Part shown: positions 6,744 to 16,003 of the stretch, piece after piece
How positions within the stretch are numbered: position 1 is the first letter of the stretch
How the letters are laid out: each line of letters begins with the position of its first letter
Program-made: the position numbers and the translations under genes
The notes under the pieces: model-generated
Told to the model about the DNA's origin: nothing
Databases searched by the model: none
Seen by the model: the letters and a program-made list of their open reading frames with translations, nothing else
NCBI RefSeq assembly: GCF_011839805.1
Contig: NZ_VWPY01000003.1
Coordinates: forward strand, 120,954-184,953
Length of the DNA: 64,000 nucleotides
DNA from: Kineococcus rubinsiae
GTDB taxonomy: Bacteria; Actinomycetota; Actinomycetes; Actinomycetales; Kineococcaceae
Reading direction: 5' to 3'

Positions 6744-8339
6744 GTGCTCGACGACCCAGCGGCCGGACCGGCCACCACCCGGCCGGCCGTCCCCACCGAC
6801 CCGACCTCCCCCCAGGTCCGGGCCGTCCTCGACGTGGACCTGCCCGGGGCCACGATCAGCAAGCACGTCTACGGGCACTTCGCCGAGCACCTCGGCCGCT
6901 GCATCTACGGCGGGTTCTGGGTGGGGGAGGACTCCGACGTCCCGAACGAGGGCGGCATCCGCCTCGACGTGGTCGAGGCCCTGAAGGCCCTGGACATCCC
7001 GAACCTGCGCTGGCCCGGCGGCTGCTTCGCCGACACCTACCACTGGCGCGACGGGGTCGGCCCGCGCGAGCAGCGCCCCACGATGGTGAACTCCCACTGG
7101 GGCGACGTCGTGGAGGACAACTCCTTCGGCACCCACGAGTTCATGGCCCTGTGCGAGCTGCTGGGCACCGACCCGTACGTCTCGGCCAACGTCGGCAGCG
7201 GCACCGTCCGCGAGGCCGCGGAGTGGATCGAGTACCTGACCCGCGCCGACGAGTCGCCCATGGCGCAGCTGCGCCGCTCCCACGGCCGCGAGGAGCCGTG
7301 GAGGGTCCCGTTCTGGGGCCTGGGCAACGAGCCGTGGGGCTGCGGGGGCGGGATGGGCGCGGGCGCCTACGCGGAGCTGGCCCGCCAGTACGGCACCTAC
7401 AGCCTCGACCACGGCGACAACCACCTCTACCGGATCGCGGCGGGGGCCGCCGACGCGGACTACCCGTGGACCGAGGTGCTGATGCAGAACCTCGGCCGCT
7501 ACCTGGGGGTCGGCGAGGTCAGCGGGCACGGCAAGAACACCTACCAGGCGATCTCGTTCCACCACTACACCGTCGTCGGGCCGACGTGGGAGAACAAGGG
7601 CTCGGCGACCGACTTCGACACCGACGAGTACTACCGCACCATGGTCAAGGCGGCCGAGATCGAGCGGATCATCGCCGGGCACGCCAACGTCATGGACGCC
7701 TACGACCCCGACCGCCTCGTCGGCCTCGTCCTCGACGAGTGGGGCACCTGGTTCGACGTCGAACCCGGGACCAACCCCGGCTTCCTGTTCCAGCAGAACA
7801 CCCTGCGCGACGCGCTGGTGGCGAGCGTCCACTTCGACGCCTTCCACCGCCACGCCGACCGCCTCGTCATGGCCAACATCGCCCAGACCGTCAACGTGCT
7901 GCAGGCCATGCTGCTCACCGACGGCGACGCCCTCGTCCTGACGCCCAGCTACCACGTGTTCGAGATGAACAAGGGCCACCAGGGCGCGGCGGTGCTGCCG
8001 CTCACGGTGCGGGGCGAGGCCCCGGTCCACGACGTCGACGGCACCGCCCTGCCGACGTTCTCCGGCTCGGCGAGCGTCCGGGACGGCCACGTCCTGGTCT
8101 CGCTGAGCAACCTCGACGCCACCGCGCCGCTGACGGTGGAGGTCGACGTCCGCGGTTCCGCGGTGGGCGCCCCCACCGGCCGGCTGCTCACCGCCGGGTC
8201 CCTCACCGCGCACAACACCGCCACGGACACCGCGGTGCAGGTGCGCGACCTCGACGACGTCTCCGTCGAGGACGGGGTGCTGCGGGTGACGCTGCCCGCC
8301 CACAGCTTCGCCACCGTCCGCTTCGCCGTCGACGCCTGA
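6744..8339 (+). CDS. Alpha-L-arabinofuranosidase (GH51)
   Basis: A 531-residue GH51 retaining arabinofuranosidase, which trims L-arabinofuranose from arabinoxylan or arabinan fragments. The acid/base glutamate is Glu196 in GLGNEPWGCGG and the nucleophile is Glu332 in LVLDEWGTWFDVEPGT, both standard family motifs. The barrel starts near residue 35 (ISKHVYGHFAEHLGRC) and a C-terminal beta domain follows from about residue 400. The chosen GTG at 6744 has GAGGACC upstream. There is no signal peptide, so it hydrolyses imported oligosaccharides in the cytoplasm. It is the first gene of an operon with an ABC importer, behind a LacI-controlled promoter. Confidence 0.92.
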   Translation: MLDDPAAGPATTRPAVPTDPTSPQVRAVLDVDLPGATISKHVYGHFAEHLGRCIYGGFWVGEDSDVPNEGGIRLDVVEALKALDIPNLRWPGGCFADTYHWRDGVGPREQRPTMVNSHWGDVVEDNSFGTHEFMALCELLGTDPYVSANVGSGTVREAAEWIEYLTRADESPMAQLRRSHGREEPWRVPFWGLGNEPWGCGGGMGAGAYAELARQYGTYSLDHGDNHLYRIAAGAADADYPWTEVLMQNLGRYLGVGEVSGHGKNTYQAISFHHYTVVGPTWENKGSATDFDTDEYYRTMVKAAEIERIIAGHANVMDAYDPDRLVGLVLDEWGTWFDVEPGTNPGFLFQQNTLRDALVASVHFDAFHRHADRLVMANIAQTVNVLQAMLLTDGDALVLTPSYHVFEMNKGHQGAAVLPLTVRGEAPVHDVDGTALPTFSGSASVRDGHVLVSLSNLDATAPLTVEVDVRGSAVGAPTGRLLTAGSLTAHNTATDTAVQVRDLDDVSVEDGVLRVTLPAHSFATVRFAVDA

Positions 8340-8392
8340 CCTCTCCCGCACCACCACCCCACCCCTCGACTCTCCCGAAGGAGGGACTCCGC

Positions 8393-9688
8393 GTGAACAC
8401 GCCGTCCCGCACCCCGCTGTCGTCCCTGTCCCGCCGCCACCTCCTCGGCCTCGCCGGGCTCGCCGGCGGCCTGGGCCTCACCGCCTGCTCGTCGGGCTCG
8501 TCCGGGTCCGGCGACCCGAACACCTTCGACTTCTGGTCCTTCACGGGCATCAACCAGAAGGACGACGTCGCGGCGTACAAGAAGCTCGCGCCGGACGTCA
8601 ACGTGAAGCTCACCGAGGTCGGCAACGCGCAGGAGACCGCGCAGGGGCTCACCACCGCCCTGGCGGGCGGGAAGGTCCCCGACCTGGTGCTCATCCAGGC
8701 CGGTGACCTGCCCAAGTTCATGAAGAACCCCGGCAACTTCACCGACCTCAAGACGCTGGGCGCCGACGACGTCCAGAGCGAGTACGTCGACTGGGTGATG
8801 AAGCAGGCCACCGCGCAGTCCGGGGAGATCATCGGCATCCCGACCGACGTCGGCGGCATGGGCGTCGCCTACCGCACGGACCTCATGGCCGCCGCCGGGC
8901 TGCCGACGAACCGCGACGAGGTCAGCGCGCTGTGGCCCACGTGGGACGACTTCATCGCCACCGGCCAGCGCTACACCCAGGCGAGCGGCAAGGCCTTCAT
9001 CGACAACGCCGCCACCACCGTGTTCCTGCAGGCGGTCTCGCAGGGCGAGGAGCAGTACTACTCCGCGGACGGGAAGGTGGTCTACGCGACCAACCCCATC
9101 GTCAAGCAGTCCTTCGACCTCGGCCTGAAGGCCATCGCCGCCGGGATCACCGCCAAGCTGGAGAGCTTCACCGACGGCTGGAACGCCGGCATGGCCAAGG
9201 GCGACTTCGCCGCCGTCGCGGCACCGTCCTGGATGCTCGGCTCCATCCGCTCCGCGGCCCCGGACACCGAGGGCAAGTGGGACATCGCCACCATCCCCGG
9301 CGGCAGCGGCAACTGGGGCGGCAGCTACCTGGCCATCCCGGCGCGGGCGGCGAACCCGAAGGCGGCCTGGACCTACATCTCGAGGATGCAGTCCCCCGAG
9401 CAGCAGCTGCAGCACTTCATCGAGTCCGGGTCCCTGCCCACCACCCCGGTGAACTACGACAAGCCCGAGCTCGTCGACCACACCGACCCCTTCTTCAGCG
9501 ACGCCCCCACGGGCAAGATCTTCACCCAGGCCGTCCTGGGCCTGAAGCCCTTCGTCAACGGCGAGTACAACACCGAGATCAGCACCGAGCTGCTCAACGG
9601 CCTCAACGGCGTCGAGGGCGACGGGGCGCCGGCCGCCGCCGCGTGGGACACCGCCGTCAAGAACATCAAGACCGCGATCGGCGCCTGA
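8393..9688 (+). CDS. Sugar ABC transporter substrate-binding lipoprotein
   Basis: A 431-residue extracellular solute-binding protein of the carbohydrate (MalE/UgpB-like) family. The N-terminus has a twin-arginine motif (SRRHLLG, Arg14-Arg15), a hydrophobic stretch and a lipobox LTAC with Cys32, so it is probably a Tat-exported lipoprotein anchored outside the membrane. GTG at 8393 is preceded by GAAGGAGGG. It sits between the GH51 enzyme and two permease genes, so it probably captures arabino-oligosaccharides. The stop overlaps the next gene's ATG (TGATG). No ATP-binding subunit gene is present in the operon; such actinobacterial importers often share one encoded elsewhere. Confidence 0.9.
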   Translation: MNTPSRTPLSSLSRRHLLGLAGLAGGLGLTACSSGSSGSGDPNTFDFWSFTGINQKDDVAAYKKLAPDVNVKLTEVGNAQETAQGLTTALAGGKVPDLVLIQAGDLPKFMKNPGNFTDLKTLGADDVQSEYVDWVMKQATAQSGEIIGIPTDVGGMGVAYRTDLMAAAGLPTNRDEVSALWPTWDDFIATGQRYTQASGKAFIDNAATTVFLQAVSQGEEQYYSADGKVVYATNPIVKQSFDLGLKAIAAGITAKLESFTDGWNAGMAKGDFAAVAAPSWMLGSIRSAAPDTEGKWDIATIPGGSGNWGGSYLAIPARAANPKAAWTYISRMQSPEQQLQHFIESGSLPTTPVNYDKPELVDHTDPFFSDAPTGKIFTQAVLGLKPFVNGEYNTEISTELLNGLNGVEGDGAPAAAAWDTAVKNIKTAIGA

Positions 9689-10638
9689 TGAGCGCCACCC
9701 TGACCCCCGGCAGCCTCCGGGGCGTCAAGCCGGCCACGGCCACCCGGCCGGTGGAGAAGCGCTGGGAGCGGGTGGCGCCCTACGGGTACGTGGCGCCCTT
9801 CTACGTCCTGTTCCTGGTCTTCGGCCTCTTCCCGCTGCTGTTCACGTTCTACGTCTCGCTCTTCGACTGGAACCCGATCGGCGACAAGACGTTCGTCGGC
9901 CTGGCGAACTTCCAGCAGCTGGCCGGGGACCCGCGGTTCTGGAACGCGCTGCGCAACACCTTCAGCATCTGGATCATCTCCACCGTCCCCCAGCTGCTCA
10001 TCGCGCTGATCCTGGCGCAGGTGCTCAACAGCGCCTACCTGCGGCTGGCGAACTTCTACCGGATGGCGATGCTGCTGCCGTACATCACGTCGGTGGCGGC
10101 GACAGCGATCGTCTTCGCGCAGCTGTTCAACCGCGACTACGGCCTCCTGAACTGGTTCCTGGGGCTGCTCGGCATCGGGCACATCGACTTCATGTCCACC
10201 GCCCTGGGCAGCCACCTGCTCATCTCGGTGATGGTCATCTGGCGCTGGTTCGGCTACAACACGCTGCTCTACCTGGCCTCGCTGCAGGCCGTCCCGCGCG
10301 ACCTCTACGAGGCGGCCGCGATGGACGGGGCCGGGCCGGTCAAGCAGTTCATCAACATCACGCTGCCCTCGCTGCGCCCGGTCATCGTCTTCACCGTCAT
10401 CATGTCCACCATCGGCGGGCTGCAGATCTTCACCGAGCCGCTGCTGCTGTCCAACGGCACGCTCACCTGCGGCACGGCCCGCCAGTGCCAGACCCTCTCG
10501 CTGTTCCTGTTCGAGCAGGGCTTCGGCTCGTTCAAGTTCGGCTACGGCTCAGCCGTCGGGGTGGCCCTCTTCGCCATCATCGTCGTCGTGGCGTTCATCA
10601 ACTTCCTGCTCTCGAGCCGTCTGGGGAAGAAGGCCTGA
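9688..10638 (+). CDS. Sugar ABC transporter permease (MalF/UgpA type)
   Basis: A 316-residue inner-membrane permease with six predicted helices. It has the conserved cytoplasmic EAA loop, EAAAMDGAGPVKQFINITLPSLRP, which docks the ATPase. The start at 9688 overlaps the binding-protein stop by one base (TGATG), so the two are translationally coupled. The N-terminal hydrophobic core begins near residue 30 (APYGYVAPFYVLFLVFGLFP). It pairs with the next gene to form the transmembrane channel for the sugar taken up by the upstream lipoprotein. Confidence 0.9.
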   Translation: MSATLTPGSLRGVKPATATRPVEKRWERVAPYGYVAPFYVLFLVFGLFPLLFTFYVSLFDWNPIGDKTFVGLANFQQLAGDPRFWNALRNTFSIWIISTVPQLLIALILAQVLNSAYLRLANFYRMAMLLPYITSVAATAIVFAQLFNRDYGLLNWFLGLLGIGHIDFMSTALGSHLLISVMVIWRWFGYNTLLYLASLQAVPRDLYEAAAMDGAGPVKQFINITLPSLRPVIVFTVIMSTIGGLQIFTEPLLLSNGTLTCGTARQCQTLSLFLFEQGFGSFKFGYGSAVGVALFAIIVVVAFINFLLSSRLGKKA

Positions 10639-10639
10639 C

Positions 10640-11533
10640 ATGACCACCACCACCGACCCGCCCCGCCGCACCGCAGCGCCCCAGCGCGCGTCCCGGCCCC
10701 GCCGTCAGCCGCGCATCGCCCGGGTGCGCTGGTACACCTACCTGCTCCTCACCCTGGCCGCCCTGGCCTGCATCTTCCCCGTCTACTGGATGTTCGTGGT
10801 CTCCTCCGTCGGCTCGGCGGCGGCCACCCAGCTGCCGCCGCGGGTCATCCCCGGCGGGAACTTCCTGGGGCTGCTGAAGCTGGTCTTCGAGACCGTGCCG
10901 TTCCTGCGGTCGCTGTTCAACAGCTTCGTCGTGGCGGCGCTGATCGCCGTCGGTCAGGCGTTCCTGTGCTCGCTCGCCGGCTACGCCTTCGCGAAGATGA
11001 CGTTCCGCGGCCGGGACGCGCTGTTCCTCGTCCTCGTGCTGACCATGACTGTGCCGGCCCAGCTGGCCATCATCCCCCAGTACATGATCATGTCGCGGCT
11101 CGGCTGGGTGGACACCCTGCAGGCCCTCGTCGTGCCCGGTCTGGTCAGCGCCTTCGGCATCTTCTGGATGCGCCAGCACATCAGCGCCACCATCAGCGAC
11201 GAGCTGCTCCAGGCGGCGCGCATGGACGGGGCGAACTCCTGGCAGATCTTCGCCCGGATCGCGTTTCCCGTGGTGCGGCCCGCGGCCGCGGTGCTGGGGT
11301 TGCTCGGGTTCGTCAACGCCTGGAACGACTTCCTCTGGCCGTTCATCGTCCTGAAGTCCCCCGACATGTACACCGCGCAGATCGCCATCAAGGCCCTGCA
11401 GAGCAACATCTCCGTCGACCTCGGCCTCGCGATGGCCGGGTCCTTCCTCGTCACCGTCCCGCTCCTGGTGCTGTTCGCCTTCTTCGGCAAGCAGATGGTC
11501 TCCGGGATCATGGACGGGGCCTTCAAGGGCTGA
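10640..11533 (+). CDS. Sugar ABC transporter permease (MalG/UgpE type)
   Basis: A 297-residue second permease of the arabinofuranoside importer. It has a basic 35-residue N-terminal tail, about six membrane helices and the EAA-loop motif QAARMDGANSWQIFARIAFPVVRP near residues 190-215. The ATG begins one base after the stop of the previous permease. The family and operon position make the MalG-type role secure. The transported sugar is inferred from the GH51 gene and the LacI site. Confidence 0.9.
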   Translation: MTTTTDPPRRTAAPQRASRPRRQPRIARVRWYTYLLLTLAALACIFPVYWMFVVSSVGSAAATQLPPRVIPGGNFLGLLKLVFETVPFLRSLFNSFVVAALIAVGQAFLCSLAGYAFAKMTFRGRDALFLVLVLTMTVPAQLAIIPQYMIMSRLGWVDTLQALVVPGLVSAFGIFWMRQHISATISDELLQAARMDGANSWQIFARIAFPVVRPAAAVLGLLGFVNAWNDFLWPFIVLKSPDMYTAQIAIKALQSNISVDLGLAMAGSFLVTVPLLVLFAFFGKQMVSGIMDGAFKG

Positions 11534-11570
11534 GACCCTTCCCCCACCACTCGCCACCGGGAGGACACCC

Positions 11571-12446
11571 GTGAGCACCAGCACCACCGCCCCCCTCAGC
11601 GACAGCCAGGTCGAGCACTTCCTCGAGAAGGGCTTCGTCGTCCTGGAGCACTGCTTCGACGCCGAGCAGGCCGCCCCGATCGCCGACCGCGCCTGGGACC
11701 GCCTCGGCGTCGACCGCGACGACCCCACCACCTGGGACCGCCCCCGCGTCCACCTGCCCTCCGTCGAGCACGTGGACGCCGCGGAGTTCGCCCCCGCCGC
11801 CTACGCCGCCGCGTGCCAGCTGCTGGGCGGTGAGGACCGCGTCCAGACGCCGTGGCAGTGGAGCGACGGCATCATCGCCAACCTCGGCGTCGGCGCCGAC
11901 CGCCCCTTCGACCCGCCGTCGGCCGAGGTGGACGGGTGGCACAAGGACGGCGACTTCTTCCGCCACTTCCTGGACTCCCCCGAGCAGGGCCTGCTGACCA
12001 TCGTCCTGTGGACCGACGTCCTGTCGCAGGGCGGCGGGACGTTCGTGGCGACCGACTCCGTCGGCGTGGTCGCCCGCTTCCTCGCCGGGCGCCCCGAGGG
12101 CGTCCTGCCCGACGAGCTGCAGCAGACCGCGCTGATCCGCCAGTGCCACGACTTCGCCGAGCTCACCGGCAAGGCCGGCGACGTCGTGCTCATGCACCCG
12201 TTCATGCTGCACGCCACGTCCCAGAACGTGCTGCGCGCGCAGCGCCTCATCACCAACCCGCCGCTGGCGCTGAGGGAGCCGATGGACTTCGACCGCGCCG
12301 ACGCCTCGCTCTCCTCGCCGGTGGAGCAGGCCGTCCTGCGCGGCCTCGGCGTCGACCGCCTCGCGTTCCGCCCGAGCGCGCCCCGCGAGGCCGTCGTGCC
12401 CCCGCGGCTGCGGGCGCAGCAGGCCGCCGCGGGAGCCGCCGGCTGA
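11571..12446 (+). CDS. Phytanoyl-CoA dioxygenase (PhyH)-family Fe(II)/2-oxoglutarate oxygenase
   Basis: A 291-residue PhyH-family protein. The iron-binding facial triad is visible as His124 and Asp126 in WHKDGDFF and, most likely, His214 in MLHATSQN, with GGGTFVATDSV between them. Members hydroxylate or otherwise oxidise small molecules using 2-oxoglutarate and oxygen. GTG at 11571 is preceded by GGGAGGAC, 37 bases after the last permease gene, with a terminator-like hairpin after its stop, so it is the last gene of the arabinofuranoside operon. Its placement suggests it acts on a sugar, a glycoside or an aglycone released from imported material. That role is inferred and I know of no characterised precedent. 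Confidence 0.82.
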   Translation: MSTSTTAPLSDSQVEHFLEKGFVVLEHCFDAEQAAPIADRAWDRLGVDRDDPTTWDRPRVHLPSVEHVDAAEFAPAAYAAACQLLGGEDRVQTPWQWSDGIIANLGVGADRPFDPPSAEVDGWHKDGDFFRHFLDSPEQGLLTIVLWTDVLSQGGGTFVATDSVGVVARFLAGRPEGVLPDELQQTALIRQCHDFAELTGKAGDVVLMHPFMLHATSQNVLRAQRLITNPPLALREPMDFDRADASLSSPVEQAVLRGLGVDRLAFRPSAPREAVVPPRLRAQQAAAGAAG

Positions 12447-12462
12447 GCGAGGCCGTCCCCGG

Positions 12463-12490
12463 TCCGGGCCGTCCCACCGGGCGGCCCGGA
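12463..12490 (+). terminator. Terminator-like hairpin after the PhyH gene
   Basis: Eight-base arms TCCGGGCC and GGCCCGGA are separated by 12 bases. The hairpin lies between the end of the arabinofuranoside operon and the aldo/keto reductase gene. There is no U-tract. Confidence 0.45.
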
Positions 12491-12533
12491 TCACGCGGTC
12501 CTACGTTGGCGGCAGTCCACTCGAGGAGGAGCA

Positions 12534-13358
12534 GTGCCGAACGTCCCGAACCTTCCGCTCAACGACGGGGTCGAGATCCCGCAGCTCGGCCTGGGGGTCT
12601 GGCAGGTCCCGCAGGAGCAGACCGCCGAGGTCGTCCTCACGGCCCTGAACGCCGGCTACCGCCACATCGACACGGCCGCCGGGTACGGCAACGAGGCCGG
12701 CGTCGGCGACGCCCTGCGCGCCAGCGGCCTCGCCCACGAGGACGTGTTCGTCACCACCAAGCTGGCCAACGAGGCCCACGGGCGCGAGAAGGCCCTGCGC
12801 GCCTTCGACGAGAGCATGGCGAAGCTGCAGCTCGAGTACCTCGACCTGTACCTCATCCACTGGCCCGGCCTGGCCGACGACTACGTCGAGACCTGGCAGG
12901 TCCTCGAGGAGCTGCAGCGCGAGGGCCGCATCCGGTCCATCGGCGTCTCGAACTTCCAGAAGACGCACCTGCGCAAGCTCTTCGACGAGACGGGCATCGT
13001 CCCCTCCGTCAACCAGGTCGAGCAGCACCCCTACCTCGTGCAGGACGACCTGCGGGCGTTCAACGCCGAGCACGGCATCCTCACCGAGGCGTGGAGCCCG
13101 CTGGCCAAGGGCGGGGACCTCCTCAAGGAGGACGTCATCACGTCCGTGGCGCAGGAGCTCGGCAAGGACCCGGCGCAGGTCGTCCTGCGCTGGCACGTGC
13201 AGCTCGGCAACATCGTGATCCCGAAGTCGGTGACGCCCTCGCGCATCGAGAGCAACATCGACGTCTTCGACTTCACCCTGACCGACGAGCAGGTCGCCGC
13301 GATCTCCGGCCTGAACCGCGACGAGCGCACCGGGCCGGACCCCGACACCTTCGGGTGA
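12534..13358 (+). CDS. Aldo/keto reductase
   Basis: A 274-residue single-barrel AKR of the DkgA/2,5-diketo-gluconate reductase-like group (AKR5), reducing aldehydes and ketones with NADPH. The catalytic tetrad can be placed as Asp in RHIDTAAGYGNE, Tyr in the same block, Lys in TTKLANEAHG and His in LIHWPG. The C-terminal cofactor segment IVIPKSVTPSRIESNIDVF is also present. GTG at 12534 has GAGGAGGAG upstream. The stop overlaps the next gene's GTG (GTGA). Physiological substrate unknown. Confidence 0.9.
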   Translation: MPNVPNLPLNDGVEIPQLGLGVWQVPQEQTAEVVLTALNAGYRHIDTAAGYGNEAGVGDALRASGLAHEDVFVTTKLANEAHGREKALRAFDESMAKLQLEYLDLYLIHWPGLADDYVETWQVLEELQREGRIRSIGVSNFQKTHLRKLFDETGIVPSVNQVEQHPYLVQDDLRAFNAEHGILTEAWSPLAKGGDLLKEDVITSVAQELGKDPAQVVLRWHVQLGNIVIPKSVTPSRIESNIDVFDFTLTDEQVAAISGLNRDERTGPDPDTFG

Positions 13359-14011
13359 GCCCCGGCCTCGCGCTGGCGCTTGCGGGCCTGGCGCTGCTCG
13401 ACGCGCTGAACACGTCGGCGATGCTCGTCGCCGTCGCCGCGCTGCTCGCCGCCCCCCGACGCCCGGTCGCCTCCGCGATCGCGTGCGTCGCCGGGGCGGC
13501 GGCGGTGTTCCTCGTCGTGGGCGTCGCCCTGTACCTCGGCGCCGCGGCCGCCCAGGACGCCGTCACCGGCGGCCTGCTGGCCGTCCGCCGCGCCGGGCTC
13601 GTCCTGCTCGCCGTGCTGCTGCTCGTGCACGCCGTCCGGCGCGCGCGCACGCGCCCCGGGCGCGCCCCGGGCCTGCCGCGGTGGTTCTCCCCGGGCACCG
13701 CCGTGGCGCTCGGCGCCGCCGGTGCGCTCGGCGACCTGCCCACGGCCCTGCCGTTCCTGCTCGCCGTCGAACGGCTCGTCAGCGCCGACCTCTCCACGAC
13801 GGCCGCGGTCCTCGCGCTCGTCGGCTACGTCGTCGTGCTCTCGCTGCCCTCGCTCGTCGTCCTGGGCTTCGTCGCCGCCCACCGCGAGCGGGCCCGCTCG
13901 CTGCTGGCGGGGCTGCTCGGGCGCCTCGGCGGCAAGGAGCGCAGCGTCCCCGTCGTCGTCGCGTGCGTCGTGCTGGCCGCCGCCCTCCTGGTCGCGGCGG
14001 CCCTGGCCTAG
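13355..14011 (+). CDS. GAP/LysE-like integral membrane protein
   Basis: A 218-residue protein with about six hydrophobic helices. It begins with a helix containing LALLDALNTSAM, the pattern that opens GAP-family (sulfolipid-1-addressing protein, PF11139) and related LysE-superfamily membrane proteins. The middle has a basic loop (RRARTRPGR) followed by GAAGALGDLPTALPFLLAVERL. Members are associated with export of small molecules or cell-envelope lipids, but most are uncharacterised. The start overlaps the aldo/keto reductase stop, so the two are coupled. I am confident of a membrane protein and only moderately confident of the family. Confidence 0.65.
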   Translation: MSPGLALALAGLALLDALNTSAMLVAVAALLAAPRRPVASAIACVAGAAAVFLVVGVALYLGAAAAQDAVTGGLLAVRRAGLVLLAVLLLVHAVRRARTRPGRAPGLPRWFSPGTAVALGAAGALGDLPTALPFLLAVERLVSADLSTTAAVLALVGYVVVLSLPSLVVLGFVAAHRERARSLLAGLLGRLGGKERSVPVVVACVVLAAALLVAAALA

Positions 14012-14012
14012 G

Positions 14013-15914
14013 TCAGCTGCCGGTGCGGGGCTGCGCGCGCAGGTCCAGGACCTTGACGCCCGCCGCGCGGACCCGGCCCTTCCCGGAGCCCTTCGCCTCG
14101 TACATCGCGCCGTCGGCCTGCTGCAGCACCCGCTGCGGGTCCGCGCCGAGCTCGGCCATCGCCAGGCCGACGCTGATGCCGACGTCGAACGACCACCCCG
14201 CCACCGGGAACGGCGTGCGCATGGCGTCGACGACGCGCTGGGCGACGGCCTGCGCCGCGGCCTCGTCGGGCAGGTCGGGGCACACAACGGCGAACTCGTC
14301 GCCGCCCAGGCGGGCCACCGTGTCGCCCGGGCGCACGGCGTGCGTCAGCCGCTGCGCGACCCCGATGAGGACGTGGTCGCCGGCCGCGTGGCCGCCCGTG
14401 TCGTTGACCGGCTTGAAGTCGTCGAGGTCGCAGTACAGGAGCGCGACCCGGCGCCCCGAGCGCGAGGAGGCGTCCAGCGCGTGGCGCAGCCGGTCCTCCA
14501 GCAGCGTCCGGTTCGGCAGACCCGTCAGCGGGTCGTGCAGCGCGGCCTCGCGCAGGCGGCGCTGCACCAGGCGGCGCTGGGTCACGTCGGCGACCTGCAC
14601 GACGGCCGCGATGTCGCCGGTGCGCGCACCGTCCGGAGTGGTCGGCCAGGCCGCCATCGCCAGCTCCAGCCACACCCGCCCGTCCCCGTGCTGCAGCTCG
14701 GCGTGCCAGTGCCCGGGCTCGCCCGCCGCGACGCCCTCGACGAGGCCCTGCACCGCGTCGACGAACGCGTCGCGGTGCACGTCGGCGACCTGGTCGGCCC
14801 AGTCGGAACCCGCCACCACGTCGCCCGTGCCCAGCATCGAGACGAGGCGGTCGTTGACGCGGGCGACCGTCGCCGAGCCGTCGGCGCGCAGCCGCAGCAG
14901 CGCCACCCCGAGCAGCGCGTCGTCGAAGGTCCGGCGGAACAGCTCCTCGCGGCGGCCGGCGACCACCACGGCGCGCTCGCGGGAGCGCACCACCAGCGTC
15001 ATCACGAGCGTCACGGCCCCGGCGGTGGAGAGCAGCGCCTGCAGCACGTGCAGCTGGGGCGACGTCAGCAGCGCGGCGGAGCCGGCCGCGCCGACCGTCC
15101 CCGCGGTCGTGACCACGGCGACCAGGAGCAGCGCGCTCAGCGCCCGGCCCACCTCGAGCCGCGCCGAGCCCCACAGCAGCGGCACGACGACGACGAACGA
15201 CCAGGGGCCCGGGTCGGAGAACAGGAAGACGGTCGCCGAGATCCCGGCCGCCGTCGCGAGGACGCCGAACCACTCCAGGGCCGCGAGGCGGGCGGAGCGG
15301 GCGTCGGAGGGGGGCGTGGGCACCGGCAGCAGCAGCAGCGGGGCCACGAGCAGCACGCCCAGCACCTGCGTCGGGACGTAGGCGAGCACCTGCGTCGAGG
15401 CGTCCGTCGACTGCGCGAGCGGCGCCGCCGCGAGGATGCCAGCCACCGCGCCCGCGCTCAGCCCCCACGCGTCGCGGCCGCGCCGCAGCCGCACGGGCGC
15501 GCCGCCGGCCAGCAGCGTCACGACGGAGGCGCCGACGCCGCACTGCAGCGCCTGGGCGCTCGCGAAGACCGCGGTCGCGGACGCGTCGTCCCCCACGAGG
15601 CGGCCGGCGACGACGGTGCCCACGAGGGTCCCGCCGACCACCCACCAGCGGCGCGCCGGGCGCCGGACCGCGAGCGCCAGGGCCGCGCCCGCCGCGGGCC
15701 ACCAGACGGTGGCGCCGAGCGAGTCGGCACCGACGAGCCCGGTCATCAGCACACCCAGCACGGCGACGACGGCGGCCGTGGTCACCGCGAGCCGCGGCCC
15801 GCCGCCCCGGACGCTCCCGTAGCCGCCGTTCGAAGGACCGCCGCCCGAGGTGCCGTCGCGACGTCGCTGGGCCGGACGGGTGAGGTCCCCACCTCGGGCC
15901 GGTGCCGTGATCAT
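14013..15914 (-). CDS. Membrane diguanylate cyclase (MASE1-like, PAS, GGDEF)
   Basis: A 633-residue signalling protein. Residues 40-320 hold about eight hydrophobic helices resembling a MASE1 sensor, including a WWPAAGAALAL segment. A PAS domain follows (about 335-455), and then GGDEF (about 465-620). The active-site signature is intact (LGGDEFAV), and the inhibitory I-site RPGD lies five residues upstream, so it should make c-di-GMP and be product-inhibited. The block DLDDFKPVNDTGGHAAGD holds the metal-binding aspartate. It is convergent with the membrane-protein gene, with one base between the stop codons, and divergent from the molybdoenzyme gene. No phosphodiesterase gene lies in the window. 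Confidence 0.9.
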   Translation of the reverse strand: MITAPARGGDLTRPAQRRRDGTSGGGPSNGGYGSVRGGGPRLAVTTAAVVAVLGVLMTGLVGADSLGATVWWPAAGAALALAVRRPARRWWVVGGTLVGTVVAGRLVGDDASATAVFASAQALQCGVGASVVTLLAGGAPVRLRRGRDAWGLSAGAVAGILAAAPLAQSTDASTQVLAYVPTQVLGVLLVAPLLLLPVPTPPSDARSARLAALEWFGVLATAAGISATVFLFSDPGPWSFVVVVPLLWGSARLEVGRALSALLLVAVVTTAGTVGAAGSAALLTSPQLHVLQALLSTAGAVTLVMTLVVRSRERAVVVAGRREELFRRTFDDALLGVALLRLRADGSATVARVNDRLVSMLGTGDVVAGSDWADQVADVHRDAFVDAVQGLVEGVAAGEPGHWHAELQHGDGRVWLELAMAAWPTTPDGARTGDIAAVVQVADVTQRRLVQRRLREAALHDPLTGLPNRTLLEDRLRHALDASSRSGRRVALLYCDLDDFKPVNDTGGHAAGDHVLIGVAQRLTHAVRPGDTVARLGGDEFAVVCPDLPDEAAAQAVAQRVVDAMRTPFPVAGWSFDVGISVGLAMAELGADPQRVLQQADGAMYEAKGSGKGRVRAAGVKVLDLRAQPRTGS

Positions 15915-16003
15915 GTGCCCTCTTCGGCAGGTCGGGGCCGGACCTTGAGCGCCCGGACGGACGAAGTTTCCCCCGCGCCGCGCGCGTGCCGGATCCTGGG
16001 CGC

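Noticed and set aside
12252..12532. Extension of frames through the PhyH/AKR junction as one fused protein
   Set aside because: The stop at 12446, a hairpin and a separate ribosome-binding site show two genes.
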